A stretch of DNA of 6,229 nucleotides from Phycisphaerales bacterium (GTDB lineage: Bacteria; Planctomycetota; Phycisphaerae; Tepidisphaerales; Tepidisphaeraceae), in the NCBI GenBank assembly GCA_028288905.1, contig JAQGHJ010000283.1:1-6229 (forward strand). Reading direction: 5' to 3'. Every line of letters begins with the position of its first letter. Position 1 is the stretch's first letter. The position numbers were made by a program, and so were the translations under genes. Below the pieces are notes generated by a model that saw only the letters and a program-made list of their open reading frames with translations, did not search any database and was not told the DNA's origin. Shown here piece after piece: positions 1 to 5,323 of the stretch.

Positions 1-87
1 GTGTTCAAGGGCACGATCGCCAACTACCTGAAGCAGAACAACGTCGAGCTGACCGAGTACGCCCGCGTCGAGGTCGGACAGGGCTGA
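1..87 (+). CDS. C-terminal end of an unrecognised protein (partial)
   Basis: Frame 1 is open from the first base to a TGA at 85-87 and gives 28 residues ending in TEYARVEVGQG. The first codon is GTG, but a 28-codon gene starting exactly at the window edge is unlikely, so I read this as the tail of a longer gene that begins upstream. Codons end almost entirely in G or C, like the other genes here. The fragment is hydrophilic, with no membrane segment and no motif I recognise, so I assign no function. A strong hairpin 54 bases after the stop fits the end of a transcription unit. The next gene is convergent. Confidence 0.6.
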   Translation: MFKGTIANYLKQNNVELTEYARVEVGQG

Positions 88-140
88 GCGGGTCGCGCCG
101 GATCGGCGCGGCCGGCCTGCCTTTGAAGTGGATTACCAAC

Positions 141-177
141 GGAGAGGGGCGGCCCCCAGCGGGGGCCGCCTCTCTCT
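141..177. terminator. 17-bp hairpin between convergent genes, probable terminator
   Basis: Bases 141-157 pair with 161-177 around the 3-base loop AGC. All 17 positions pair, two of them as G-U, and the core is GGCCCCC/GGGGGCC. There is no clear T-run on either side, so it is not a textbook intrinsic terminator, though T-poor GC stems are common in high-GC bacteria. It lies between the stop of the partial gene (87) and the stop of the convergent protease gene (298), so it could end transcription from both sides. Confidence 0.65.
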
Positions 178-218
178 CGCGTTTCAGATCCCGCTGTGAT
201 TCGAAGTCGACCTCCGGG

Positions 219-254
219 CCCCTCTCCCTCCAGGAGAGGGTTGGGGTGAGGGCG
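219..254. repeat. REP-like intergenic element with a short hairpin
   Basis: An 8-bp stem (220-227 with 233-240, loop CTCCA) is followed by the tail GTTGGGGTGAGGG. A CCCTCTCC...GGAGAGGG stem followed by GTTGGGGTGAGGG matches my memory of a dispersed REP-like sequence found between genes in many bacteria. It sits about 44 bases past the protease stop codon, in the usual position for such elements. A related sequence at 5132-5173 shares the 11-base block CCTCTCCCTCC. It may also help stabilise or terminate the protease mRNA. Copy number in this genome cannot be seen from the window. Confidence 0.6.
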
Positions 255-297
255 AACGTCGGAACGGCCCCGCGTGTTCGCGAGGCCCGCTGGCCCG

Positions 298-1578
298 TCA
301 CCGGGCGGCCGTCGCGACGCGCTTCCCCGCCAGCCCGTTCACCGCGTTGGCGACGTTCAGGATCCCGCCCGTCGTGCTCGACCCGACGAGCTTCGCCGTC
401 TGGTCGGCCCCGGCCAGCAGGCGGCTCTTGAGCTGGGCGGCCGTCAGCTTTGGGTTCAGCGACAACATCAGGGCGATCGTGCCGGTCACGTGCGGGGTGG
501 CCATCGACGTGCCGGTGTCCGTCCGGTACGTCCCGCCCCGCCAGGTGCTGTAGACGCTTGTGCCGGGCGCGGCGATGTCGACGCTCTTGCGGCCGTAGTT
601 CGTGTACGCCGCCAGGTCCCCCGACTTGTCGGTCGCGGCCACGGAGATGATGTTCGGCAGGTCGAAGCTCGCTGGGTAGCTGGCGAGCCAGGACCGGTCG
701 TTGTCGGCCGTGTCGTTGCCGGCGGCGAACACGGTCAGCATGCCCTTGCCGTTGGCGTACTTCACGGCGTTGTAGATCGGGTCCCCGACCGACCCGCCGC
801 CGTTGCTGTAGCTGTTGTTGGCCACCCGCGCCCCGACGTCGGCCGCGTACCGGATGGCGGCCGCGATCGCGGTCAGCGTCGCCCCGTCCGTCGGGCTGTC
901 GCCGAACACCTTCAGCGCGACCAGGCTCGCCTTCCACACCACCCCGGCCACGCCCCGCTTGTTGTTCCCCTCGGCCGCGATCACGCCGGCCGTGTGGGTG
1001 CCGTGCCCGTCCGGGTCGATCGGGTTGTTGTCGTTGTTGGCGAAGTCCCACCCGACGATGTCGTCGACGTACTTGTCGTTCGGGTTGTTCTTGCCGTTGA
1101 TGCCGTCGGCCCACCCGCCGGTGCCGTCCGGCTTCCACTTGGCCAGCAGGTCGCCGCCGTCGATGTACCCGTTCTTGTTCCCGTCCGCGACCCGGCCCTT
1201 GTTGGCCGTGGCGTTCAGGTCCCAGAAGCTGATCCGCTTGTCCCCGTCGGTGTCCTTCAGCTTGCCCTTGAGCGCGGGCGGGATCTCGGCCTGGTTGATC
1301 CAGACGTTCTTGTACAGGTCGGGGTGGGTGTAATCGATGCCCGTGTCCACGTGCCCGACCAGCACGGCCGCGCTGCCGGTCCCCTTGGCCCAGGCGGCCG
1401 GGGCGTTGACCCCCTTCAGGTTCCACTGTTGGGCGTACGCCGTGTCGTTCGGGACAACGGCCGACCACAGCTCGCGCGGCTCCAGCCGCTCGACCTCCAC
1501 GACGGCCGCGCCCGACCGCCCCCGGTCGCGCCTCGCTCCGTGGTCACCGCACGCCTCGAACGTCTGACCATCACCCAT
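298..1578 (-). CDS. Subtilisin-like serine protease (S8 family), exported, with EF-hand loops
   Basis: This 426-residue protein is an S8 endopeptidase that hydrolyses peptide bonds, most likely outside the cytoplasm. The Asp/His/Ser triad is complete: D78 in VGHVDTG, H192 in GHGTHTAG and S358 in GTSMATPH. The oxyanion Asn is N288 in FAAGND. The catalytic domain starts near residue 44 (NDTAYAQQW, typical of bacterial subtilases) and runs almost to the C-terminus, so there are no accessory C-terminal domains. No I9-type propeptide fits in the short N-terminus. Residues 31-40 (RLEPRELWSA) match the planctomycete LEPR-type N-terminal motif, and no classical signal peptide is visible. Two EF-hand-like loops, D109-D120 and D132-D143, are inserted between Asp and His and suggest calcium dependence. 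The only Cys is C10, upstream of the LEPR motif. The ATG start is supported by GGAG seven bases upstream. The gene is convergent with the gene at the left edge and divergent from the propeller gene. The protease call is secure; the substrate is unknown. Confidence 0.95.
   Translation of the reverse strand: MGDGQTFEACGDHGARRDRGRSGAAVVEVERLEPRELWSAVVPNDTAYAQQWNLKGVNAPAAWAKGTGSAAVLVGHVDTGIDYTHPDLYKNVWINQAEIPPALKGKLKDTDGDKRISFWDLNATANKGRVADGNKNGYIDGGDLLAKWKPDGTGGWADGINGKNNPNDKYVDDIVGWDFANNDNNPIDPDGHGTHTAGVIAAEGNNKRGVAGVVWKASLVALKVFGDSPTDGATLTAIAAAIRYAADVGARVANNSYSNGGGSVGDPIYNAVKYANGKGMLTVFAAGNDTADNDRSWLASYPASFDLPNIISVAATDKSGDLAAYTNYGRKSVDIAAPGTSVYSTWRGGTYRTDTGTSMATPHVTGTIALMLSLNPKLTAAQLKSRLLAGADQTAKLVGSSTTGGILNVANAVNGLAGKRVATAAR
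1150..1254 (-). other. Two EF-hand-type calcium loops inside the S8 catalytic domain
   Basis: On the protease these are residues 109-120 (DTDGDKRISFWD) and 132-143 (DGNKNGYIDGGD). Both follow the 12-residue EF-hand ligand spacing, with acidic or amide residues at positions 1, 3 and 5, a hydrophobic residue at 8 and Asp at 12. The surrounding insertion, about residues 100-165, precedes the usual S8 segment YVDDIVGWDF. Dockerin-like or EF-hand loops of this kind bind calcium in other exported proteins; binding here is inferred. Confidence 0.7.
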
Positions 1579-1585
1579 TCAATTG

Positions 1586-1589
1586 CTCC
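1586..1589 (-). promoter_or_regulatory. Ribosome binding site of the S8 protease gene
   Basis: Read on the minus strand, GGAG lies seven bases before the ATG at 1578. This spacing supports that ATG as the start and makes the LEPR motif part of the translated N-terminus. Confidence 0.7.
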
Positions 1590-1593
1590 ACGT

Positions 1594-1613
1594 CCGCCCG
1601 CCGAGCCGGGCGG
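1594..1613. repeat. 7-bp GC inverted repeat in the protease leader
   Basis: CCGCCCG (1594-1600) pairs perfectly with CGGGCGG (1607-1613) around a 6-base loop. It sits just upstream of the protease ribosome binding site, so it would lie in the mRNA leader or overlap the promoter. It could be a leader hairpin or an operator. In GC-rich DNA a 7-bp repeat may also be chance. Confidence 0.35.
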
Positions 1614-1883
1614 GGAAACACCTAAATTTCACCGGGTCCGGTTTTCCCGGCGGTAATGCGGCACCCTTGGCTTAGCGACTTCTCGAGGGACCCTGGCGTC
1701 AACCACCTACCGGCGTGCCCAAACACACCATGGCTACGCCGGCAACGGATGGAAGGATCGTCCGCCGTCCGCTCCGCGACTGTATCACCTACTCGACCCT
1801 GCAAGTGACGAAGCCTGCCGCATTAACAGTTTTTCTGCAGCAGACCTCGGTTCCCGCAACGAGCTCTTGAAGGCCCCTCGAGC

Positions 1884-1955
1884 CGTCACAAACGTTACAT
1901 TTTGCCTGCCCGACCGAACCCAGGCGGTGTCCGTGGCGTCATTGCTGTTGTGACG
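1884..1955. promoter_or_regulatory. Separated 8-bp inverted repeat CGTCACAA / TTGTGACG
   Basis: CGTCACAA at 1884-1891 is the exact reverse complement of TTGTGACG at 1948-1955. A closer pair of the 5-base core, CGTCA at 1937-1941 and TGACG at 1951-1955, forms an inverted repeat with a 9-base spacer. The CGTCA/TGACG core occurs eight times between 1697 and 2217. This could be a cluster of transcription-factor half-sites shared by the divergent genes. No regulator is identified. Confidence 0.3.
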
Positions 1956-2175
1956 TTTCAGGAAGGCCCGCTGGGCCGGGTGTTTGTGCCCGTTCAATAC
2001 GAGACGGATAACGTCAAGCGGATTACTGGCCGGGCCGAAATCAGGGAACCGGCTGTGTTGCCGGACGGTTGGTAAGGCCACCTCCCGCACCCGCGTGACG
2101 GAGACACCGGTTCGCCTCGGACCCACCGGCAGGTGATCCCCCGAAGCGATGCCCGAATGCGGCCGGCCAGTCCGT

Positions 2176-2269
2176 CCGATAACCGCACGGACGGTGTTTG
2201 TGGGGTATGGTGTGACGGCCCGCCCGGCTGTTCCCGCTCCACTTTTTTCCGCCGGCCGGCCGATAACCG
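2176..2269. repeat. Direct repeat CCGATAACCG, two copies 84 bp apart
   Basis: The 10-base sequence CCGATAACCG is at 2176-2185 and again at 2260-2269. Each copy has GGCCGGCC nearby on its left: 2161-2168 for the first, and 2254-2261, overlapping, for the second. A related CGGATAACG is at 2006-2014. The copies lie 96-189 bases upstream of the propeller gene start, where regulator-binding sites are plausible. Function is inferred only from position and repetition. Confidence 0.35.
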
Positions 2270-2292
2270 ACTAACCACCCTGTCCCGCCCCA

Positions 2293-2313
2293 CGCCGCGC
2301 TCGTCGCGCGGCG
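2293..2313. repeat. 8-bp GC hairpin in the propeller gene leader
   Basis: CGCCGCGC (2293-2300) pairs perfectly with GCGCGGCG (2306-2313) around the loop TCGTC. It lies about 50 bases upstream of the start codon at 2365, probably within the mRNA leader or near the promoter. It could stabilise the transcript or be an operator. No riboswitch architecture is apparent. Confidence 0.4.
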
Positions 2314-2349
2314 GGCGCGGCCGAACGACCTTGGTCCCCCAGTACTCGC

Positions 2350-2355
2350 GGAGAG
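2350..2355 (+). promoter_or_regulatory. Ribosome binding site of the propeller protein gene
   Basis: GGAGAG ends nine bases before the ATG at 2365. This favours that start over the in-frame ATG at 2398 (Met12), which has no comparable purine run at good spacing. Confidence 0.6.
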
Positions 2356-2364
2356 CTGAACCCC

Positions 2365-4965
2365 ATGACGACCCGCCGCTCGACCGACTCTCGCCGGATG
2401 GAAGTTCGACCCGCCGCGCCCCGCCGTGCCGTTGCCGCCGCCGTCCGCCGGTGCGCGGCCGAGGCCCTGGAGGACCGCCGGCTGTTCGCGGTCGGACTCG
2501 TCAGCGTTGGGCTGGGCGGCGCCCCGGCCAACGGGGACTCGTCCGAGGCGTCGGTCAGCGCCGACGGGCACCTCGTCGTGTTCACCAGTTTCGCCAGCAA
2601 CCTGGTCGACGGGGACACGAACAACAAGTCGGACGTGTTCCTCCGGGACACGGTCGCCGGCACGACGACCCTGATCAGCCGGAACCCGACGAACGGCGAG
2701 ATCGGCAACGCCGACTCGATCCAGCCGGTCATCAACCAGGACGGGACGTACGTCGCGTTCGTCAGCCGGGCGAACAACCTGTTGTCCGGCGACGGGACCG
2801 ACGGGAACGACGTGTTCCGGTACAACATCGCGACCCACGCGCTGCAACTGGTGAGCGCCAAGGACGCGGCCGGGACGCAGTTCCCGGGGAACGCGTCGAG
2901 CGAGCCGACGATCTCGAAGGACGGCAACCTGGTGTCCTTCACCACGTTCGCCGGCAATCTGGGGGTGATCGACACCAACAAGGCGAACGACGTGTTCGTC
3001 CGGAACATGGGGTCGACGACCGCGTTCGCCGGCACACCCAACGCCCTGGCCCCCGGGGCGAACCGGCTCGTGAGTGTGGCGACCGGCGCGGCCGTGACGA
3101 CCGGGAACGGCCTGTCGTTCGACTCGTGGATCAGCGAGGACGGGCGGTACATCTCGTTCCGGTCCGACGCGAGCGACCTGGTGGCCCCCGGGGTCGACGC
3201 CAACAACGTCCGGGACACGTACCTCCGGGACGTCCAGACCGGGACGACCACGCTGGTCAGCGTGAACCAGGCCGGGGTGGCGGCGAACGCCGCGTCGGAC
3301 TCGAACTCGGTGAGCGGGAACGGGCGGTTCGTGTCGTTCCAGAGCAAGGCGACGGACATCGTCGGGAACGACGGGAACGGGGACGCCGACGTGTTCCTCC
3401 GGGACACGTTGACGAACACGACCCGGCTGCTGAGCGTGAACCGGTTCGGGACGAGCAGCGCCGGCGGGCTGAGCGAGTTCCCGGCCATGAGCCAGGACGG
3501 CGGGTACGCGTCGTTCAGCAGCTACGCCCCGGACATCGTCGCCGGGGACGCCAACGGCCGGGAGGACGTGTTCGTCCGCGACCTCGTCCGCGGCCCGCTG
3601 ACCGTGCTGAGCGTGAACGCGGCCGGCAAGACCGGGAACGGCCGGAGCTACGACCCGTTCATCAACCGGATGGGCACCCAGGTCGTGTTCACGAGCGACG
3701 CCAGCAATCTGACCACCGGGGACACGAACGACAAGCAAGACATCTTCATCGCCTCCGTCGCCCAGCCGAGCGGGACGACGGACAGCGCCGCCCCGACCGC
3801 GACGTTCGGGCAGGTGCTGGCGGCCAACCCGGACGCGACCGCGGTCGACTTCACGGTCAACCTCTCCGACGACCAGGCGCTGAACACCGTGTCGGTCGGC
3901 AACCTGACCGTCGACCGGACGGCGAGCGGGACGACCACCGCCGCGTCGTTCCCGGCCACGCTGGTCAGCGTGGTCGGGACCGGCACGTCGGCCGTCGCCA
4001 CCTACCGGGTCACGCTCCCGTCCGCCGCGTCGGCCAACACCGGCAGCTACGTCGTGAACGTCCCGGCCGGGGCGATCGTGGACGCGGCCGGCAACGCGCT
4101 GGCCGCCGGCGTCCTGCCCGCCGCGGGCGGGGCCGCCGGCCCGACGTTCGTCCTGAGCTCCGGCGGGACCGGCACCCCGACCGACCCGTCCAACCCGACC
4201 GGCGGCAGCACGGTCGGCGACCCGAACGGCCCGGACCTGCAGATCGTCTCCCCCGGCAAGACTCCGACCGAGGTGATCGGCGGTCGCCGCGGCAGCTTCA
4301 AGTGGAAGGTGCTTAACGCCGGCCCCGGCATCCTGAACTCGTCGGTCACGTTCGGCGTGTACGCGTCGGCCGACCAGACGTTCGACGCCGGCGACGTGCA
4401 GCTGGCCACGTTCGCCAAGACCCTCAAGAAGGTGAAGGTCGGCAAGGCCAAGGCCCTCAGCGCCAAGTTCACCTACCCGTCGGACCTCGGGAACGGGAAC
4501 TACTACGTGCTCGTCCGGGCCGACACGGGCAACGCGGTCGCCGAGAGCAACGAGGCGAACAACACCGGCACCAGCGTCGCGACCGTGCTCGTCCGCCAGC
4601 CCTTCGTCGACCTCCAGCCAACGAGCGTGGGCAAGCCGACGAAGTTCTCCGCCGGGTCGGCCGCCGACGTGACGGTCGTCGTCAAGAACAACGGGAACGT
4701 GCCGTTCAAGGGGGCCGTGCCGATCACCGTCGCCCTGTCCACTGACGGGCTGGTGAACGACGCGAACCGCACGCTGATCACGGCCACCCCGAAGATCGGC
4801 GTCGGCAACGGCAAGAGCAAGTCGGTGAAGGTGAAGTTCACCCTCCCGACCGACCTCGCCCCCGGCACGTACTTCGTGACGGCCGACGTCGACTCGACCA
4901 ACGCCTTGGCCGAGAGCGACGAAGGGAACAACACCGCCGTTAGCTTCGGGTTCAACTCGATCTGA
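2365..4965 (+). CDS. Exported multidomain protein: seven propeller repeats, Ig-like domain, two CARDB domains
   Basis: This 866-residue protein is probably secreted or surface-attached, with a binding or structural role. Its Arg-rich N-terminus ends in ALEDRRLFA (residues 34-42), a LEPR/LEDRR-type motif of planctomycete exported proteins. Seven repeats of about 59 residues follow (about 46-465), related to TolB/PD40 propeller repeats. Each has a strand core like SxDGxxVxF and then an Asp-rich turn like GDTNxxxDVFxRD. Residues 475-597 look like a bacterial Ig-like domain (PAGAIVDAAGNALA). A Gly/Thr/Pro linker (599-622) leads to two CARDB domains (624-743 and 748-860), each ending in an AES(N/D)E(A/G)NNT motif. 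CARDB domains are adhesion-related modules in exported bacterial proteins. The only Cys is C30, upstream of the motif. There is no C-terminal anchor, dockerin or catalytic motif. The gene is divergent from the protease and followed by a strong terminator, so it is likely monocistronic. The ligand is unknown. Confidence 0.9.
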   Translation: MTTRRSTDSRRMEVRPAAPRRAVAAAVRRCAAEALEDRRLFAVGLVSVGLGGAPANGDSSEASVSADGHLVVFTSFASNLVDGDTNNKSDVFLRDTVAGTTTLISRNPTNGEIGNADSIQPVINQDGTYVAFVSRANNLLSGDGTDGNDVFRYNIATHALQLVSAKDAAGTQFPGNASSEPTISKDGNLVSFTTFAGNLGVIDTNKANDVFVRNMGSTTAFAGTPNALAPGANRLVSVATGAAVTTGNGLSFDSWISEDGRYISFRSDASDLVAPGVDANNVRDTYLRDVQTGTTTLVSVNQAGVAANAASDSNSVSGNGRFVSFQSKATDIVGNDGNGDADVFLRDTLTNTTRLLSVNRFGTSSAGGLSEFPAMSQDGGYASFSSYAPDIVAGDANGREDVFVRDLVRGPLTVLSVNAAGKTGNGRSYDPFINRMGTQVVFTSDASNLTTGDTNDKQDIFIASVAQPSGTTDSAAPTATFGQVLAANPDATAVDFTVNLSDDQALNTVSVGNLTVDRTASGTTTAASFPATLVSVVGTGTSAVATYRVTLPSAASANTGSYVVNVPAGAIVDAAGNALAAGVLPAAGGAAGPTFVLSSGGTGTPTDPSNPTGGSTVGDPNGPDLQIVSPGKTPTEVIGGRRGSFKWKVLNAGPGILNSSVTFGVYASADQTFDAGDVQLATFAKTLKKVKVGKAKALSAKFTYPSDLGNGNYYVLVRADTGNAVAESNEANNTGTSVATVLVRQPFVDLQPTSVGKPTKFSAGSAADVTVVVKNNGNVPFKGAVPITVALSTDGLVNDANRTLITATPKIGVGNGKSKSVKVKFTLPTDLAPGTYFVTADVDSTNALAESDEGNNTAVSFGFNSI
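2500..3759 (+). repeat. Seven in-frame propeller repeat units
   Basis: Repeat units cover residues 46-105, 106-164, 165-237, 238-299, 300-357, 358-416 and 417-465 of the protein. Unit 3 is longer because of an insertion of about 16 residues after NDVFVRNMGS. Units 1, 4, 5 and 6 end in a short strand resembling TTLVSVN, and unit 7 ends earlier, at the domain boundary. Seven units fit a closed seven-bladed beta propeller. Repeats are clear at protein level and partly at DNA level: 2632-2652 and 3388-3408 are identical over 21 bases. Confidence 0.75.
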
Positions 4966-4982
4966 CCGGAAGCGACGGGCCG

Positions 4983-4999
4983 CCGGGAGACAATCCCGG
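4983..4999. repeat. Small hairpin just after the propeller gene stop
   Basis: CCGGGA (4983-4988) pairs with TCCCGG (4994-4999) around the loop GACAA. It starts 18 bases after the stop codon at 4963-4965. It may protect the 3' end or add to termination together with the larger stem at 5040-5075. Confidence 0.4.
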
Positions 5000-5039
5000 T
5001 CGCCCGCCCGGTGCGGTAGGCCGATGCAATAGAGATCCC

Positions 5040-5075
5040 CGCGGGCCCGCCGGACGATTGTCCGGCGGGCCCGCG
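5040..5075 (+). terminator. Perfect 16-bp stem, probable terminator of the propeller gene
   Basis: Bases 5040-5055 pair perfectly with 5060-5075 around the tetraloop GATT, in a stem made almost entirely of G-C pairs. It begins 75 bases after the stop codon and is followed by ACGTTTGC, so the T-run is weak. Such a stable isolated stem between two same-strand genes most likely ends the propeller transcript and separates it from the M14 gene. Confidence 0.75.
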
Positions 5076-5131
5076 ACGTTTGCAGACACCGTCCCGGGAG
5101 CGACACGAGGTGGCGGGCGGCGGCTCCTTTA

Positions 5132-5173
5132 CCTCTCCCTCCGGCAGAGGCCGTTGCGGCGAAGCCGCGGCGG
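5132..5173. repeat. Second REP-like element with a 10-bp hairpin
   Basis: It begins with CCTCTCCCTCC (5132-5142), identical to 221-231, then imperfectly self-complementary GGCAGAGG. A stem follows in which 5151-5160 pairs with 5164-5173 around GAA, with two G-U pairs, and GGGTAGGGG comes after it. The order of a CCTCTCC stem and a G-rich tail mirrors the element at 219-254, with an extra hairpin inserted. It lies in the gap between the terminator and the M14 gene. The rest of this 358-base gap (4966-5323) shows no gene. Confidence 0.45.
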
Positions 5174-5312
5174 GTAGGGGGGCCGGCGGGTCGGAGTGGC
5201 AGCGAGTTCGCGACCGACTGCTGGCAAGATCGCGGGCGCTTCAACCTCCCAGCCCCCTCACTCCCTCATCCGAAGCTGTGATTGCCTTTCCGTTCACTCG
5301 CCCATTCGGTAC

Positions 5313-5316
5313 AAGG
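5313..5316 (+). promoter_or_regulatory. Ribosome binding site of the M14 peptidase gene
   Basis: AAGG lies seven bases before the ATG at 5324. It supports this start, which also places a hydrophobic signal segment right at the N-terminus. Confidence 0.55.
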
Positions 5317-5323
5317 TTTCACC

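Larger units (their letters stand above)
1579..2364. other. Divergent intergenic region, no supported gene
   Basis: These 786 bases separate the start codons of the protease (minus) and the propeller protein (plus), so both promoters should lie here. GC content looks lower than in the flanking genes, particularly between about 1640 and 2130. Short open frames exist on the minus strand (for example 1622-1804 and 1785-2126), but their codons lack the strong G/C third-position bias of the real genes and their translations match no family I know. No tRNA fold or mobile-element end was seen. I could not identify convincing -35/-10 boxes. Repeats within the region are listed separately. Confidence 0.7.

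Noticed and set aside
5..1468. A 487-residue minus-strand open frame and a 460-residue plus-strand open frame (274-1656) overlapping the protease gene
   Set aside because: Both are Arg/Gly/Pro/Val-rich low-complexity translations typical of wrong frames in GC-rich DNA. The frame at 298-1578 encodes a complete S8 catalytic domain, which settles the question.
1622..1804. A 60-residue minus-strand open frame upstream of the protease
   Set aside because: It is short, its codon use is unlike the genes, it has no recognisable motif, and it falls in the expected promoter and leader region of the protease.
1785..2126. A 113-residue minus-strand open frame in the intergenic region, possibly a small gene or gene remnant
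   Set aside because: Third codon positions lack the strong G/C bias of the real genes, I saw no good ribosome binding site, and the translation resembles nothing I know.
2070..2133. A GGTTCG-containing stretch that briefly resembled a tRNA T-arm
   Set aside because: The flanking 5-bp stems do not pair, and no acceptor, D or anticodon arms could be formed.
2041..5244. A 1067-residue minus-strand open frame and a 727-residue plus-strand frame (2133-4316) over the propeller gene
   Set aside because: Their composition is Arg/Gly/Val/His-rich with no domain, and they run across the terminator and intergenic sequence. The repeats, Ig-like and CARDB domains in the 2365-4965 frame show which frame is real.
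5241..5270. A pyrimidine-rich CCCCCTCACTCCCTCA stretch as a third REP-like copy
   Set aside because: It resembles the reverse of the G-rich tail only loosely and has no associated stem, so I could not support it as a separate element.
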